The notes under the pieces are model-generated. The model ran no database searches. It had not been told where the DNA came from and saw nothing but the letters and a program-made list of their open reading frames with translations. Shown here piece after piece: positions 52,545 to 61,368 of a stretch of DNA of 64,000 nucleotides; positions within the stretch are counted from its first letter, which is position 1; the number at the start of each line of letters is the position of its first letter. Source of the DNA: Micromonospora inositola (GTDB lineage Bacteria > Actinomycetota > Actinomycetes > Mycobacteriales > Micromonosporaceae); NCBI RefSeq assembly GCF_900090285.1, contig NZ_LT607754.1:4428001-4492000 (forward strand), given 5' to 3'. The translations under genes and the position numbers were made by a program.

Positions 52545-53809
52545 CCGGCCGGCGCACCGTCGTCACCGGCGTCGGGGTGGTCGCCCCGGGCGGCGCCACC
52601 CGGGACCGGTTCTGGAAGACCATCACCGAGGGGCGCACAGCCACCCGGCGGATCACCTTCTTCGACCCGGCGCCGTTCCGCTCCCGGATCGCCGCCGAGT
52701 GCGACTTCGACCCCGACGCCGCCGGGATCACCCTCGCCGAGCGGCAGCGCGCCGACCGGTACGTGCAGTTCGCCCTGGCCTGCTCGGCGGAGGCGCTCGC
52801 CGACAGCGGCCTGATCCTCACCGACGCCGAGCGGCAGCACGCCGGAGTGGTGCTCGGCAGCGCCGTCGGCGGCACCATGGCGCTGGAGAAGGAGTACGTC
52901 CGGGTCAGCGACAGCGGCCGGCGCTGGCTGGTCGACCACACCCTCGGCGGGCCGTACCTCTACCAGGCGCTGGTGCCGAGCAGCCTGGCCGCCGACGTGG
53001 CCTGCCGGCACGGCCTGCACGGCCCGGCCCAGGTGGTCTCCACCGGCTGCACCTCCGGCATCGACGCCATCGGGTACGCCCACCAGCTCATTGCCGACGG
53101 CGAGGCCGACGTGGTGCTCGCCGGGGCCGCCGACTCGCCCATCTCGCCGGTCACCGTCGCCTCGTTCGACGCCATCGGGGCGACCAGTCCGGACAACGAC
53201 GACCCGGAGCACGCCTCCCGCCCGTTCGACGCCGACCGGCACGGCTTCGTCCTCGCCGAGGGCGCCGCGGTGCTGGTGCTGGAGGAGTGGGAGCACGCCC
53301 GCCGTCGCGGCGCGCACGTCTACTGCGAGGTGGCCGGGTACGCCAGCCGCAGCAACGGTTTCCACATGACCGGGCTGCGCCCCGACGGGGTGGAGATGGC
53401 CCTCGCCATCGGCGACGCGCTGCGGCAGGCACGGCTCGCCCCGGGCGACGTCTCCTACATCAGCGCACACGGCTCGGGCACCCGGCAGAACGACCGGCAC
53501 GAGACGGCGGCGTTCAAGCGGGCGCTCGGGCCGGCCGCGTACCGGGTGCCGATCAGCTCGATCAAGTCGATGGTGGGGCACTCGCTCGGCGCCATCGGCT
53601 CGATCGAGATGGCCGCCTGCGCCCTCGCCATCGAGTACGGCGTGGTGCCGCCGACGGCGAACTGGACCACCCGTGATCCGGAGTGCGACCTGGACTACGT
53701 GCCCAACGAGGCCCGCGAGCTGCCGGTGGACGTAACGCTCTCGGTCGGCAGCGGCTTCGGCGGCTTCCAGTCCGCGATGCTCTTCCGCCGCCGGGCGGTG
53801 ACACCGTGA
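52541..53809 (+). CDS. Type II polyketide ketosynthase alpha subunit
   Basis: A 422-residue beta-ketoacyl synthase that extends the chain with malonyl units. The catalytic triad is complete: Cys170 in [11 protein letters not shown], His310 in [11 protein letters not shown] and His347 in [10 protein letters not shown]. It pairs with the chain-length factor encoded next, with the reading order alpha then beta. The GTG start overlaps the cupin stop. The spacing to the next gene is 43 bases. Confidence 0.93.
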
Positions 53810-53852
53810 CCGCGGCCCGCGCCGGCCTGCGTCGGAGCGCGGCGGTGGCGCC

Positions 53853-55106
53853 GTGACCGCGCGGGCGGTGGTGACCGGGATCGGGGTGGTGGCGCCGAGC
53901 GGCGTCGGCGCCGACGCGCACTGGTCGACCGTGCTCGCCGGCACCCGGCGGACCGGGCCGATCAGCCTCTTCGACCCGACCGGCTACCCGACCCGGGTGG
54001 CCGGGGAGGTGCCCGACTTCGACGCCGCCGGGTACGCCGACGCCCGGCAGCGGGTGCAGACCGACCGGTGGACGCACCTCGGGTTCGCCGCCACCCGGCT
54101 GGCGCTGGCCGACGCCGGCCTGCCCGAGCAGGCCCCCGACCCGTACGGGTGGGCGGTGACCCTGGCCAGCTCGTCCGGCGGGAACCTGTTCGGGCAGCGG
54201 GAGCTGCAACGGCTCTGGGGCGGTCCGACCCGGACGGTGGGGGCGTACCAGTCGATCGCCTGGTTCTACGCGGCCAGCGTCGGGCAGCTCTCCATCCACC
54301 ACCAGTTCAAGGGGCCGTCCGGGGTGCTGGTCGCCGAGTCCGCCGGCGGGCTGGACAGCCTCGCCCACGCCGTCCGGACCATCCGTCGAGGCACCCCGGT
54401 GGTGATCGCCGGGGCGACCGAATGCCCGCTGAGCCCGTACGCGCTGGCCTGCCAGCTCCGGTCCGGCCTGCTCAGCGACGTGGCCGACCCGGAGCGGGCG
54501 TACCGGCCGTTCGACGTCGCGGCCGCCGGGTACGTCCCCGCGGAGGGCGGCGCGGTCTTCGTGGTGGAGGAGCTGGTGCACGCGCTGGCCCGGGGCGCCC
54601 GGATCTACGGCGAGGTGACCGGCTGGGCGGCCACCCACGATGCCGCCCCCACCGACCCGGACGCCGGCCCCGACCCGGCCCACTACGCGCGGGCGCTCCG
54701 GCTGGCCCTGGACCGGGCCGGCGTTCGCCCCCACGACGTGGACGTGGTCTGGCCGGACGCGCTCGGCGTGCCCGCGCACGACCGGGCCGAGGCGGCCGCG
54801 CTGCGCGCCGTATTCGGCGCCCGGACCCCGTCGGTGACCACCCAGAAGCCGCTGACCGGCCGGGCCCACCAGGGCGGGTCGGCCCTGGACGCGGCGACCG
54901 CGCTGCTCGCCTTCCGGCACGACCTGCTGCCCGCCTCCGCCGGCCCGGAGCAGCCCGCGGAGGGCTGCGAGCTGAACTTCCTGCGGGCCCCCCGCCGGCC
55001 GCGCAGCCGCATCGCGCTGGTCGGCGCGCGCGGATTCGACGGTTTCAACAGCGCGCTGGTGCTGCGCGGCGCCGCGCCACCACCGTCCAGGGATGACGAC
55101 ATCTGA
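53853..55106 (+). CDS. Chain-length factor (ketosynthase beta)
   Basis: A 417-residue KS homologue without the active-site Cys, typical of chain-length factors that set polyketide length. At the Cys position it has VLVAESAGGLD with Ser163; most aromatic-PKS factors have Gln there (AEQAGG). The equivalents of the His motifs are also altered (GRAHQGGSALDA). It forms a heterodimer with KS alpha. GTG 53853 is the chosen start. This is the last gene of the operon. Confidence 0.9.
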   Translation: MTARAVVTGIGVVAPSGVGADAHWSTVLAGTRRTGPISLFDPTGYPTRVAGEVPDFDAAGYADARQRVQTDRWTHLGFAATRLALADAGLPEQAPDPYGWAVTLASSSGGNLFGQRELQRLWGGPTRTVGAYQSIAWFYAASVGQLSIHHQFKGPSGVLVAESAGGLDSLAHAVRTIRRGTPVVIAGATECPLSPYALACQLRSGLLSDVADPERAYRPFDVAAAGYVPAEGGAVFVVEELVHALARGARIYGEVTGWAATHDAAPTDPDAGPDPAHYARALRLALDRAGVRPHDVDVVWPDALGVPAHDRAEAAALRAVFGARTPSVTTQKPLTGRAHQGGSALDAATALLAFRHDLLPASAGPEQPAEGCELNFLRAPRRPRSRIALVGARGFDGFNSALVLRGAAPPPSRDDDI

Positions 55107-55199
55107 CCGGGCAAACGGGCGCGGCTGGTCTTCCTGCTCCGGCCGACGCGCAAGTGCCACGGCGCTTCCTCGGCCAGGCCCGACGGCGGCGCCGGACCG

Positions 55200-55652
55200 T
55201 CAGGTGTCGTACTCGCCGCTGTTCCAGGGCTCGCTGAAGGCCATGTAGTTGCCCGGATGCAGCTCGACCCACCACGACTCGCCCGGCTCGTCGGGCGGCC
55301 GCGGGATCAGGCCGAACGTGGTGCCGAACCGGTCCACCGCGAACGGCGCCACCTCGATCCGGCCGAAGGTGACCGGACCGAGCTGGGACAGCCGGGCCTC
55401 GTACGTCCGCCGCCGGGCGTCGCGGTCCATCAGATGCCGCGGACCGAACGCGTCGACCCGCGCCTCCAGCAGCCGGCCGGAGCGGTCGAAGAGAAAGCAC
55501 GCGACGAACTCCGCGCCGGTGCCGGTCTCCGGGTCGCCGGGCACGAACGGCGTGGTGAGGAAGAACTGTCGGCCGTCGGGCGTGTGCCCGACGTGCTCGG
55601 CGTGGTAGTCGTCGTGGTCGATGGCGATGAGCGCTGGCGGGCCGCCGGTCAC
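55200..55652 (-). CDS. Hypothetical protein
   Basis: A 150-residue protein with no signal peptide (IAIDHDDYHAEHVGHTPDGR, then FFLTTPFVPGDPETGTGAEF). A middle section contains EFVACFLFDRSGRLLEARVD; the end is Trp-rich (GESWWVELHPGNYMAF). GTG 55652 follows AGGAGGTACC. It faces the end of the polyketide operon. It looks like a small conserved actinobacterial protein; function unknown. Confidence 0.65.
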   Translation of the reverse strand: MTGGPPALIAIDHDDYHAEHVGHTPDGRQFFLTTPFVPGDPETGTGAEFVACFLFDRSGRLLEARVDAFGPRHLMDRDARRRTYEARLSQLGPVTFGRIEVAPFAVDRFGTTFGLIPRPPDEPGESWWVELHPGNYMAFSEPWNSGEYDT

Positions 55653-55856
55653 CGGTACCTCCTCCTGCCGTCGGCGGGACCCCGGCCGACCCGCGGACCG
55701 TACCGACCGGCACCGACGATTCCCGCAGCCGCCGGCCGGGAGCGGGCGCGCAGGGCGCAGCAGCCGGCGGGGTGCGAATGGTTGTCACCGGGCGCGGCGT
55801 GTCGCGGCGACAACTTCATGGTCAACGGGGGGAATGGGGGGCGGGGGTGGTGCGGG

Positions 55857-56327
55857 GTGCAGGTGGCGGTGTGCGGGCCCGCGGAGGCGAGCGCGGCCGA
55901 GGTGGAGTGGGCGCGGCGGGTGGGGGAGCTGCTGGCCGAGCGGGGGGTCACCGTCCTCTGCGGAGGCGGGGGCGGGGTGATGGCCGCGGTCGCCGCCGGC
56001 GCCCGCTCCCGCGACGGCCTGGTCATCGGCGTACGCCCCGACGACGGCGCCGATCCCGGTCCGGCCGACGTGTCCGCGTCCGTGGTGACGAACATGGGGC
56101 AGGCGCGCAACGCGATCCTGGTGTGGAGCGCGGACGCGGCCATCGCCGTCGGCGGGTCGTGGGGAACGCTCAGCGAGGTGGCCCTGGCGATGCGGCGGGG
56201 CGGAATTCCGGTGGTGCTGCTCGGCGGTTGGCGGATCCTCGGTCCCACCGGCGAGCCGGTGCCCGGGCCGCGCCACGTCGACACCCCGGAGCAGGCCGTG
56301 GAGGCGGTGCTTCCGCCCGGGCCGTGA
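55857..56327 (+). CDS. TIGR00725/LOG-like Rossmann protein
   Basis: A 156-residue protein related to the lysine-decarboxylase-like (LOG) family: VQVAVCGPAEASAAEVEW, GVTVLCGGGGGVMAAVAAGA and AIAVGGSWGTLSEVALAMRR, the nucleotide-binding PGGxGTxxE-like site (here GGSWGTLSE). LOG enzymes release cytokinin bases from nucleotides, but this subgroup's substrate is unknown. GTG 55857 begins at the first strand; ATG 55818 is an alternative with a Gly-rich extension. Confidence 0.7.
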   Translation: MQVAVCGPAEASAAEVEWARRVGELLAERGVTVLCGGGGGVMAAVAAGARSRDGLVIGVRPDDGADPGPADVSASVVTNMGQARNAILVWSADAAIAVGGSWGTLSEVALAMRRGGIPVVLLGGWRILGPTGEPVPGPRHVDTPEQAVEAVLPPGP

Positions 56328-56334
56328 CCCGCGC

Positions 56335-56976
56335 TCAGCCGAACAGCGACCGCAGATCGCGGGGATGGCTGGCGGTACGGTCCGCCGGCTCACCCGGGTC
56401 GTACTGATGGCCCCAGCCGGCGGCCACCGCCAGCGCGCCGCTGCGTCGCGCCGCCCGCAGGTCGAGTGGCGAGTCGCCGACGTACGCGGTTCGGGTGGGA
56501 CGGACGCCCAGCAGCCGGCAGGCCAGCTCGACGCCGTCGGGCTCGGGTTTGGGTCGCGCGGCCTCGTCCCCGCCGACGACGACCTGGAAGTGCCCGAGCA
56601 GACCGACCCGGTCGAGCAGGATCTCGGCCGCCCGGTGGCTGGCGCCGGTGAAGAGACCGACCGTCCCCCGTCCGGCGACGCTGGTGAGCAGGTCGGCCAC
56701 CCCGGGATAGACGGTCACCTGCGTCGCGAGGGCGGTCAGGTGGGCGTGGTAGCGGGCGAGGTCCCGGTCGGTGGCCGGCCGTCCCAGCAGGTGCGTCAGC
56801 AGCACGGCCGGTGGCCCGAGCGGATACCCGGCGATGATCTCGGCATCGGAGAGCACCCGCCCGCCGCCGTCCACGATGGCGGCGCGGTAGGCCGCGGGCA
56901 CCACCGCGTGGGATTCGATCAGCGTGCCGTCCATGTCGAAGACGATCGCGTCCACCCGCCCGTGTGCCGCCCGCAT
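56335..56976 (-). CDS. HAD-superfamily hydrolase
   Basis: A 213-residue HAD phosphatase, subfamily I. Motif 1 is VFDMDGTLIE (nucleophile Asp14, Asp16), motif 2 is LFTGAS, Lys in ARPKPEPDG and motif 4 is YVGDSPLDL. It resembles phosphoglycolate phosphatase and beta-phosphoglucomutase-like enzymes; the substrate is open. Convergent with the LOG-like gene, the stops being seven bases apart. Confidence 0.85.
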   Translation of the reverse strand: MRAAHGRVDAIVFDMDGTLIESHAVVPAAYRAAIVDGGGRVLSDAEIIAGYPLGPPAVLLTHLLGRPATDRDLARYHAHLTALATQVTVYPGVADLLTSVAGRGTVGLFTGASHRAAEILLDRVGLLGHFQVVVGGDEAARPKPEPDGVELACRLLGVRPTRTAYVGDSPLDLRAARRSGALAVAAGWGHQYDPGEPADRTASHPRDLRSLFG

Positions 56977-57030
56977 GGGCAGAGGCTACGGCAGCCGGGC
57001 CGATCCCCGTCGGACCCCGACGGCGGGGGT

Positions 57031-57420
57031 TCAGCCCGTCGTCCTGAACTGGGCGGCGAGGCGTTTCGGGGCGCGGGCGTACCAGGCCTCGGTGACCAGT
57101 TCGGTCAGCTCCTCGACACCGATCCGGTCGAGCCGGACCAGCACCGCCGGGTACCCGTCGAAGTGCGGGGTGGTGAAGTAGACCTCGGGATCGTCGGCGA
57201 GCAGCGCCTCCTTGGCGCCCAGGTCGGGCACCCGGGCGCCGAGGACCGGCCCGTCCGGCGCGGCGTCGCCCAGCGCCTCCAGGTCAGCGCGGCGCAGCGG
57301 TCGTTCCCAGACGAAGAGCCTGTCCCGCACCCGCCAGGCGGGCAGGTCGTCGTGGGAGCCGCGCTCGGTGGTCTCGGGCAGGGCGAGCGCGATCCGGCGT
57401 ACGTCGTCCCAGGTCGCCAT
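57031..57420 (-). CDS. MmcQ/YjbR-family protein
   Basis: A 129-residue YjbR-like protein: MATWDDVRRIALALPETTER, WRVRDRLFVWERPL and the C-terminal LVTEAWYARAPKRLAAQF. The fold resembles a CyaY-like or DNA-binding domain; the family's function is not settled. ATG 57420. It is divergent from the MazG-like gene, with 52 bases between the starts. Confidence 0.85.
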   Translation of the reverse strand: MATWDDVRRIALALPETTERGSHDDLPAWRVRDRLFVWERPLRRADLEALGDAAPDGPVLGARVPDLGAKEALLADDPEVYFTTPHFDGYPAVLVRLDRIGVEELTELVTEAWYARAPKRLAAQFRTTG

Positions 57421-57472
57421 GCGCCGACGATACGCCGCCCTACCGACGGCCGGGCCCGACTAGATTGCGTGC

Positions 57473-57784
57473 ATGGATCTCGCCGAACTGCAGGCCCGGG
57501 CGCGGGCCGTCGCCGACCGGTACGACCGCCACCATGTCGCCGCGGGCAGGGCGCCGTGGAGCACCGGCGACCTGGCGCTGGGCTTCGTCGGCGACGTCGG
57601 CGACCTGGCGAAGCTGGTGATGGCGGTCGACGGGCGGCGGGAGATTGCGGACGCCCGGGAACGGCTCGGCCACGAGCTGGCGGACTGCCTCTGGTCGGTG
57701 CTGGTCCTCGCCGACCGGTACGACGTCGACCTGGTGGCCGAGTTCGAGAAGATGACCGCCGGGATCGACCGGCATCTGGGCTGA
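57473..57784 (+). CDS. MazG-like nucleotide pyrophosphohydrolase
   Basis: A 103-residue all-alpha NTP-PPase fold protein. The acidic metal-binding segments are weak: FVGDVGDLAKLVMAVDGR, where EVGELA is usual, and the better-kept LGHELADCLWSVLVLADRYD. It probably hydrolyses noncanonical nucleotides. ATG 57473. Its stop lies two bases before the convergent nucleotidyltransferase gene. Confidence 0.75.
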   Translation: MDLAELQARARAVADRYDRHHVAAGRAPWSTGDLALGFVGDVGDLAKLVMAVDGRREIADARERLGHELADCLWSVLVLADRYDVDLVAEFEKMTAGIDRHLG

Positions 57785-57786
57785 GG

Positions 57787-58266
57787 TCAGGCCGGCGCGG
57801 GCGTCTCGCGCAGCAGGGCGACATCGTGCCGGTCCACGTCGCGCGGCGGGTACCCCTCCCGGAACCGGAGCTGCTGGGCCACCGACAGGCAGGGCACCCG
57901 CTGATCGGCGATGACGCCCTCGGCGAAGCCGTCCGACGCGTACTCGAAGGTCACCCCGTCCAGACCGGACTGGACGCCGCTGCCGTCCGGTCGGAACGCC
58001 ACCGGGTGGAGGTCGACCTTCCGGCCCTCCGGCGCGGTCAGCTCGGCGCGCACTGGCAGCCAGTCCACCGTGGTCACGAAGCCGAGCCGGCCGAGCAGCG
58101 CGAGCAGCTCCGCCTGCTGGCTCGCGTCGATCGCCAGGTCGAGGTCGGCGTGCGGCCGGGTCTGCCGGCCCACCACCGCGTCCACCGCCCAGCCGCCGGC
58201 CACCCAGACCCGCAGCCCGTACGCGGCGAACTCGGCCAGCAGCGCGGTCACCTGGTCCCCGTTCAT
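57787..58266 (-). CDS. Nucleotidyltransferase-fold protein (AadB/Lnu-like)
   Basis: A 159-residue protein with the polymerase-beta-like signature VWVAGGWAVDAVVGRQTRPH followed by ADLDLAI (metal Asp pair), as in lincosamide and aminoglycoside nucleotidyltransferases. Whether it modifies a drug is not clear; related proteins in actinomycetes are often uncharacterised. ATG 58266; the frame continues upstream without protein-like character. It is divergent from the RibD-like gene. Confidence 0.75.
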   Translation of the reverse strand: MNGDQVTALLAEFAAYGLRVWVAGGWAVDAVVGRQTRPHADLDLAIDASQQAELLALLGRLGFVTTVDWLPVRAELTAPEGRKVDLHPVAFRPDGSGVQSGLDGVTFEYASDGFAEGVIADQRVPCLSVAQQLRFREGYPPRDVDRHDVALLRETPAPA

Positions 58267-58317
58267 CCCGGGATCTTGGCAGACTGACGGTCTGCCCCGC
58301 CAGCGGGAAGGACCGTG

Positions 58318-58896
58318 ATGCGCAGGATCATCGTCTGGATGTCCATCTCCCTCGACGGCTTCATCGAGGGACCGGACCGGGAGCTCGACTGGCACCGGGT
58401 CGACGAGGAGCTGCACCAGCACTTCAACGACGAGCTGCGGACCAAGGGGGCCTTCCTGGACGGGCGCCGCACCTACGAGCTGATGGCCGCCTTCTGGCCG
58501 ACCGCCGACCAGGACCCGGCGGCCAGCGCGGTGACCCGCGAGTTCGCCGGGATCTGGCGGGACATGCCGAAGGTCGTCTACTCCCGGACGCTGGCACGCG
58601 CCGACTGGAACGCCACCGTCGTCCGGGAAGTCGTCCCCGAGGAGGTCATGTCCCTCAAGGCGCAGCCCGGCGGCGACCTGGTGCTCGGCGGTGCGGACCT
58701 GGCGTCCGCCTTCTGCCGCCACGGGCTGGTCGACGAGTACCGGCTCTACCTCCACCCGGTCGCCATCGGCCGGGGCAAGCCGCTCTTCCCGCCCTCCGAC
58801 ACGCCGGTCGACCTGCGGCTGGTCGAGTCCCGGCCGTTCGGCAACGGGGTCGTGCTGCTGCGCTACCGGGGTGCGGGCCAGTGCTCCGCCCTTTAG
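58318..58896 (+). CDS. RibD C-terminal/dihydrofolate-reductase-like protein
   Basis: A 192-residue reductase-fold protein: RRIIVWMSISLDGFIEGPDR, GRRTYELMAAFWP, KVVYSRTL, and GGDLVLGGADLASAFCRHGL. Family members reduce pteridine- or flavin-like substrates with NADPH. ATG 58318 with GGGAAGG nearby (GTG 58315 is also in frame). The stop codon TAG lies inside the 4-bp target duplication of the IS element, so the coding part is intact, but its terminator hairpin is split. Confidence 0.8.
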   Translation: MRRIIVWMSISLDGFIEGPDRELDWHRVDEELHQHFNDELRTKGAFLDGRRTYELMAAFWPTADQDPAASAVTREFAGIWRDMPKVVYSRTLARADWNATVVREVVPEEVMSLKAQPGGDLVLGGADLASAFCRHGLVDEYRLYLHPVAIGRGKPLFPPSDTPVDLRLVESRPFGNGVVLLRYRGAGQCSAL

Positions 58897-59967
58897 TACT
58901 CCAACGTCACTTGGCTTCGGCGTTGGGCGTGGCGCAGGCATGAAGGCGGCCACCGCGTGATCATCGATGGTTTGTGAGGACAACCGAAGATCGTGCGGTG
59001 GCCGCGGGCCACAGCGTAAACCCTGCTCGGTGGCGGGTCATCCTCGACGAGGCGGTGGCGCGTGTCGCTGACCGGTTCGCCCGCGCGGAGCCACGTCGTA
59101 CGGCGGCAGCGTTCGTGGAGGGGCTGCTGTCGAGCGTGGAGCGTAAGACGTGCTGGTCGCTTGCGGAACGGGCCGGACACGGGGATCCGCAGGCGATGCA
59201 GCGGCTGCTGCGCACAGCGTTGTGGGACGCCGACGCCGTCCGAGACGATGTTCGTGCCTGGCTGGTGCAGCAGCTTGGCCACCCCGAGGGGGTGCTGATC
59301 ACCGATGAGACCGGGTTCCTGAAGAAGGGCCTGGGTTCGGTGGGGGTGCAGCGGCAGTACACCGGCACCGCCGGTCGTGTCGAGAACGCCCAGGTCGGGG
59401 TGTTCCTGGCCTACGTCTCACCCCTGGGTCGGGCGTTGATCGACCGCCGGCTGTACCTGTGGGCCTGGATCACCACCAGCCTGCATGGCGAGCACCGCTG
59501 GCTGCTCATCCGCCGCAACCACAGCACCGGCGAGCTGGCCTTCTACCTGTGCTGGTCACCGAAGCCAGTGCCGCTGCACACCCTCGTGACCGTCGCCGGC
59601 TCCCGCTGGAGCATCGAAGAGCTGTTCCAAACCGGCAAAGGCCAAGTCGGCCTGGACCACTACCAGGTCCGCGGCTGGACCGGCTGGCACCGGTTCATCA
59701 CCCTGGCCATGCTCGCCCTGGCCGTGCTGACCGTCCTCACCGCCGCCTCCGCTGAGCATGCCGACTCCGACCCGGAAATCATCGCGTTGACCGTGGCGGA
59801 GCTCCGCCGACTCCTCAACGCCTTCGTCCTCGCCCTGCCGCTACCACCAGCACACACCCTGCACTGGTCAACCTGGCGGCGAACATCCCAAGCCCGAGCC
59901 CGCCGATCCCACTACCAGCGAAGACTCAGCCACCACGCCAGTAGACAGGTCAAGTGACGTTGGAGTA
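58897..59967 (+). mobile_element. IS701-family-like element, internally deleted
   Basis: Perfect 17-bp terminal inverted repeats (58897-58913 TACTCCAACGTCACTTG; 59951-59967 its complement) flanked by TTAG direct repeats at 58893-58896 and 59968-59971, matching the YTAR target duplications of IS701. At 1071 bp it is shorter than typical members, because the transposase has lost an internal part. Removing the element and one TTAG restores an 8-bp stem hairpin, CTCCGCCC-TTTA-GGGCGGAG, behind the RibD-like gene. Confidence 0.85.
58974..59957 (+). pseudogene. IS701-like transposase with in-frame internal deletion
   Basis: A 327-residue transposase. The first catalytic Asp is kept in GVLITDETGFLKKGLGSVGV (Asp111) and the Glu region in RWSIEELFQTGKGQVGLDHY. 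Between residues about 161 and 163 (YL then WAWITT) a segment present in full-length members is missing, including the second catalytic Asp (the ADEVYG-like motif). Full-length proteins are about 400 residues. The frame is open from GTG 58974. Transposition activity is not expected. Confidence 0.8.
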
Positions 59968-60096
59968 TTAGGGCGGAGAGAACGTCAACGCTGACCGTCA
60001 GGCGGGCGACGACCCCGCGCCGCCGACCGGCCGTACGAGGAGTTCTTCGACTCCGCCGCGCTGCACCCGGCACCTGGACACCTGGCGCACTTCTAA

Positions 60097-60246
60097 GGCG
60101 ACGGGGCAACGGTCGACGCGCTGCGGCTGTCGGTCACCGCGGTGACGCCGGAGCAGATCGACCTGGGGCTGGACCGGCTGGCCGCCCTGATCACCGACGA
60201 GCTCCGCGCCGCCGGCACGCTCGTCAGCCCCGGTGCGGTCCCCTGA
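60097..60246 (+). pseudogene. C-terminal remnant of a PLP-dependent aminotransferase
   Basis: After an in-frame stop at 60094-60096, the plus frame reads DGATVDALRLSVTAVTPEQI, DLGLDRLAALITDEL and ends at 60246. This is the usual end of class-I aminotransferases. The catalytic body is missing; only about 50 codons remain. Just upstream another short frame reads YEEFFDSAALHPAPGHLAHF and stops. Gene loss near the IS insertion is likely. Overlaps the end of the lacI-type gene. Confidence 0.5.
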
Positions 60247-61279
60247 TCTCGCCCGAGCCGCGGGGGATCAGCCGGGTCGCCACCAGATGGGTCCGCGGCC
60301 GCCACTGCTCGCCGTCCAGGCGCCGGAAGATCAGCGACGCGGCGAGCCGGCCCATCTCGGACGGGTCCTGCGCGACCACGGTGACGGCCGGCTGGAGGAG
60401 GTCGGCGAGGGGGAAGTCGTCGAAGCCGACGAGGGCGACCTCGTGCTGCCGGCCGAGCTGCTGGAGGGCCCGGATCGCCCCGATGGTGACGAGGTTCTGC
60501 GAGGTGAAGAGCGCGGTGGGCGGGGACTCGGCGGACAGCAGCCGGCGTACCGCCTCCTCCGACTCCTGCTCGGTGTGCAGGTCGTGGACGGCGGTGGCGG
60601 CGGACGGTCGGATGCCGTGATCGGCGAGGGCCTCCCGGAAGCCCTGGAACCGTTGTCGGGCCGTGGGGATCGTCTGCAGATCGCCCAGGTAGGCGATGTT
60701 CCGGTGGCCCTGGGCGACGAGGTGGTGGACGGCGGACGCGGCCCCGTCGTGGTTGTCGGCGAGGACGGCGTCGACCGGCAGCCCGACCGGCGGCCGGTCG
60801 ACGAAGACCACCGGGGTGCCGGCGTTGACCTCGCCGGCCAGGTAGCTCTGGTCGTCGCTGGCGGGTACGACGACCAGGGCGTCGGCCTGCCGCATGGTGA
60901 AGGCGTGGATGAGGTCCCGTTCCCGTTCCGGGTTCTCGTCCACGCTGCCGGCGAAGATGAGCACGCCCCGATCCCGCGCGGCGTCCTCCAGGGCACGGTG
61001 CAGGGCGGCCGAGAAGGGGTTGGCCAGGTCCTCCAGGACCGCCGCGATCGCGGCGCTCCGGCCGCTGGCCCGCCGGAGGCTGCTCGCGGTGAAATTGGGC
61101 CGGTAGTCGAGCTGGGCGATCGCCCGCTGCACGGCGGCGGTCTTCGGGGCGGAGACGCCTGCCTCGCCGTTGACCACCCGGGAGACGGTCTTCGGGCTCA
61201 CGCCCGCGAGTAGTGCGACGTCTCGGAGCGTCGGCCGGGCCTTGGCGCCGACCGAGGTAGCGGGGGCGGCAGCGTGCAT
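60224..61279 (-). CDS. LacI-family regulator of fructan genes
   Basis: A 351-residue LacI-type repressor. HTH at TLRDVALLAGVSPKTVSRVV (about residues 17-36), hinge YRPNFTASSLRR, and a sugar-binding domain (PTALFTSQNLVTIGAIRALQ, LVGFDDFPLADLLQPAVTV). ATG 61279 follows TAGGAGCG. It lies 89 bases downstream of the GH32 gene on the same strand, so it may be transcribed with it. Control of sucrose, levan or inulin use is inferred from this neighbour. Confidence 0.85.
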   Translation of the reverse strand: MHAAAPATSVGAKARPTLRDVALLAGVSPKTVSRVVNGEAGVSAPKTAAVQRAIAQLDYRPNFTASSLRRASGRSAAIAAVLEDLANPFSAALHRALEDAARDRGVLIFAGSVDENPERERDLIHAFTMRQADALVVVPASDDQSYLAGEVNAGTPVVFVDRPPVGLPVDAVLADNHDGAASAVHHLVAQGHRNIAYLGDLQTIPTARQRFQGFREALADHGIRPSAATAVHDLHTEQESEEAVRRLLSAESPPTALFTSQNLVTIGAIRALQQLGRQHEVALVGFDDFPLADLLQPAVTVVAQDPSEMGRLAASLIFRRLDGEQWRPRTHLVATRLIPRGSGEIRGPHRG

Positions 61280-61368
61280 GGGCGCTCCTACCGGGCGGGG
61301 TGCTGCGGTGGCGGTCGGGGGCCACGGCGTACGCGGTGACCCCCGACCGATGGTGATCGACGGTCAGG

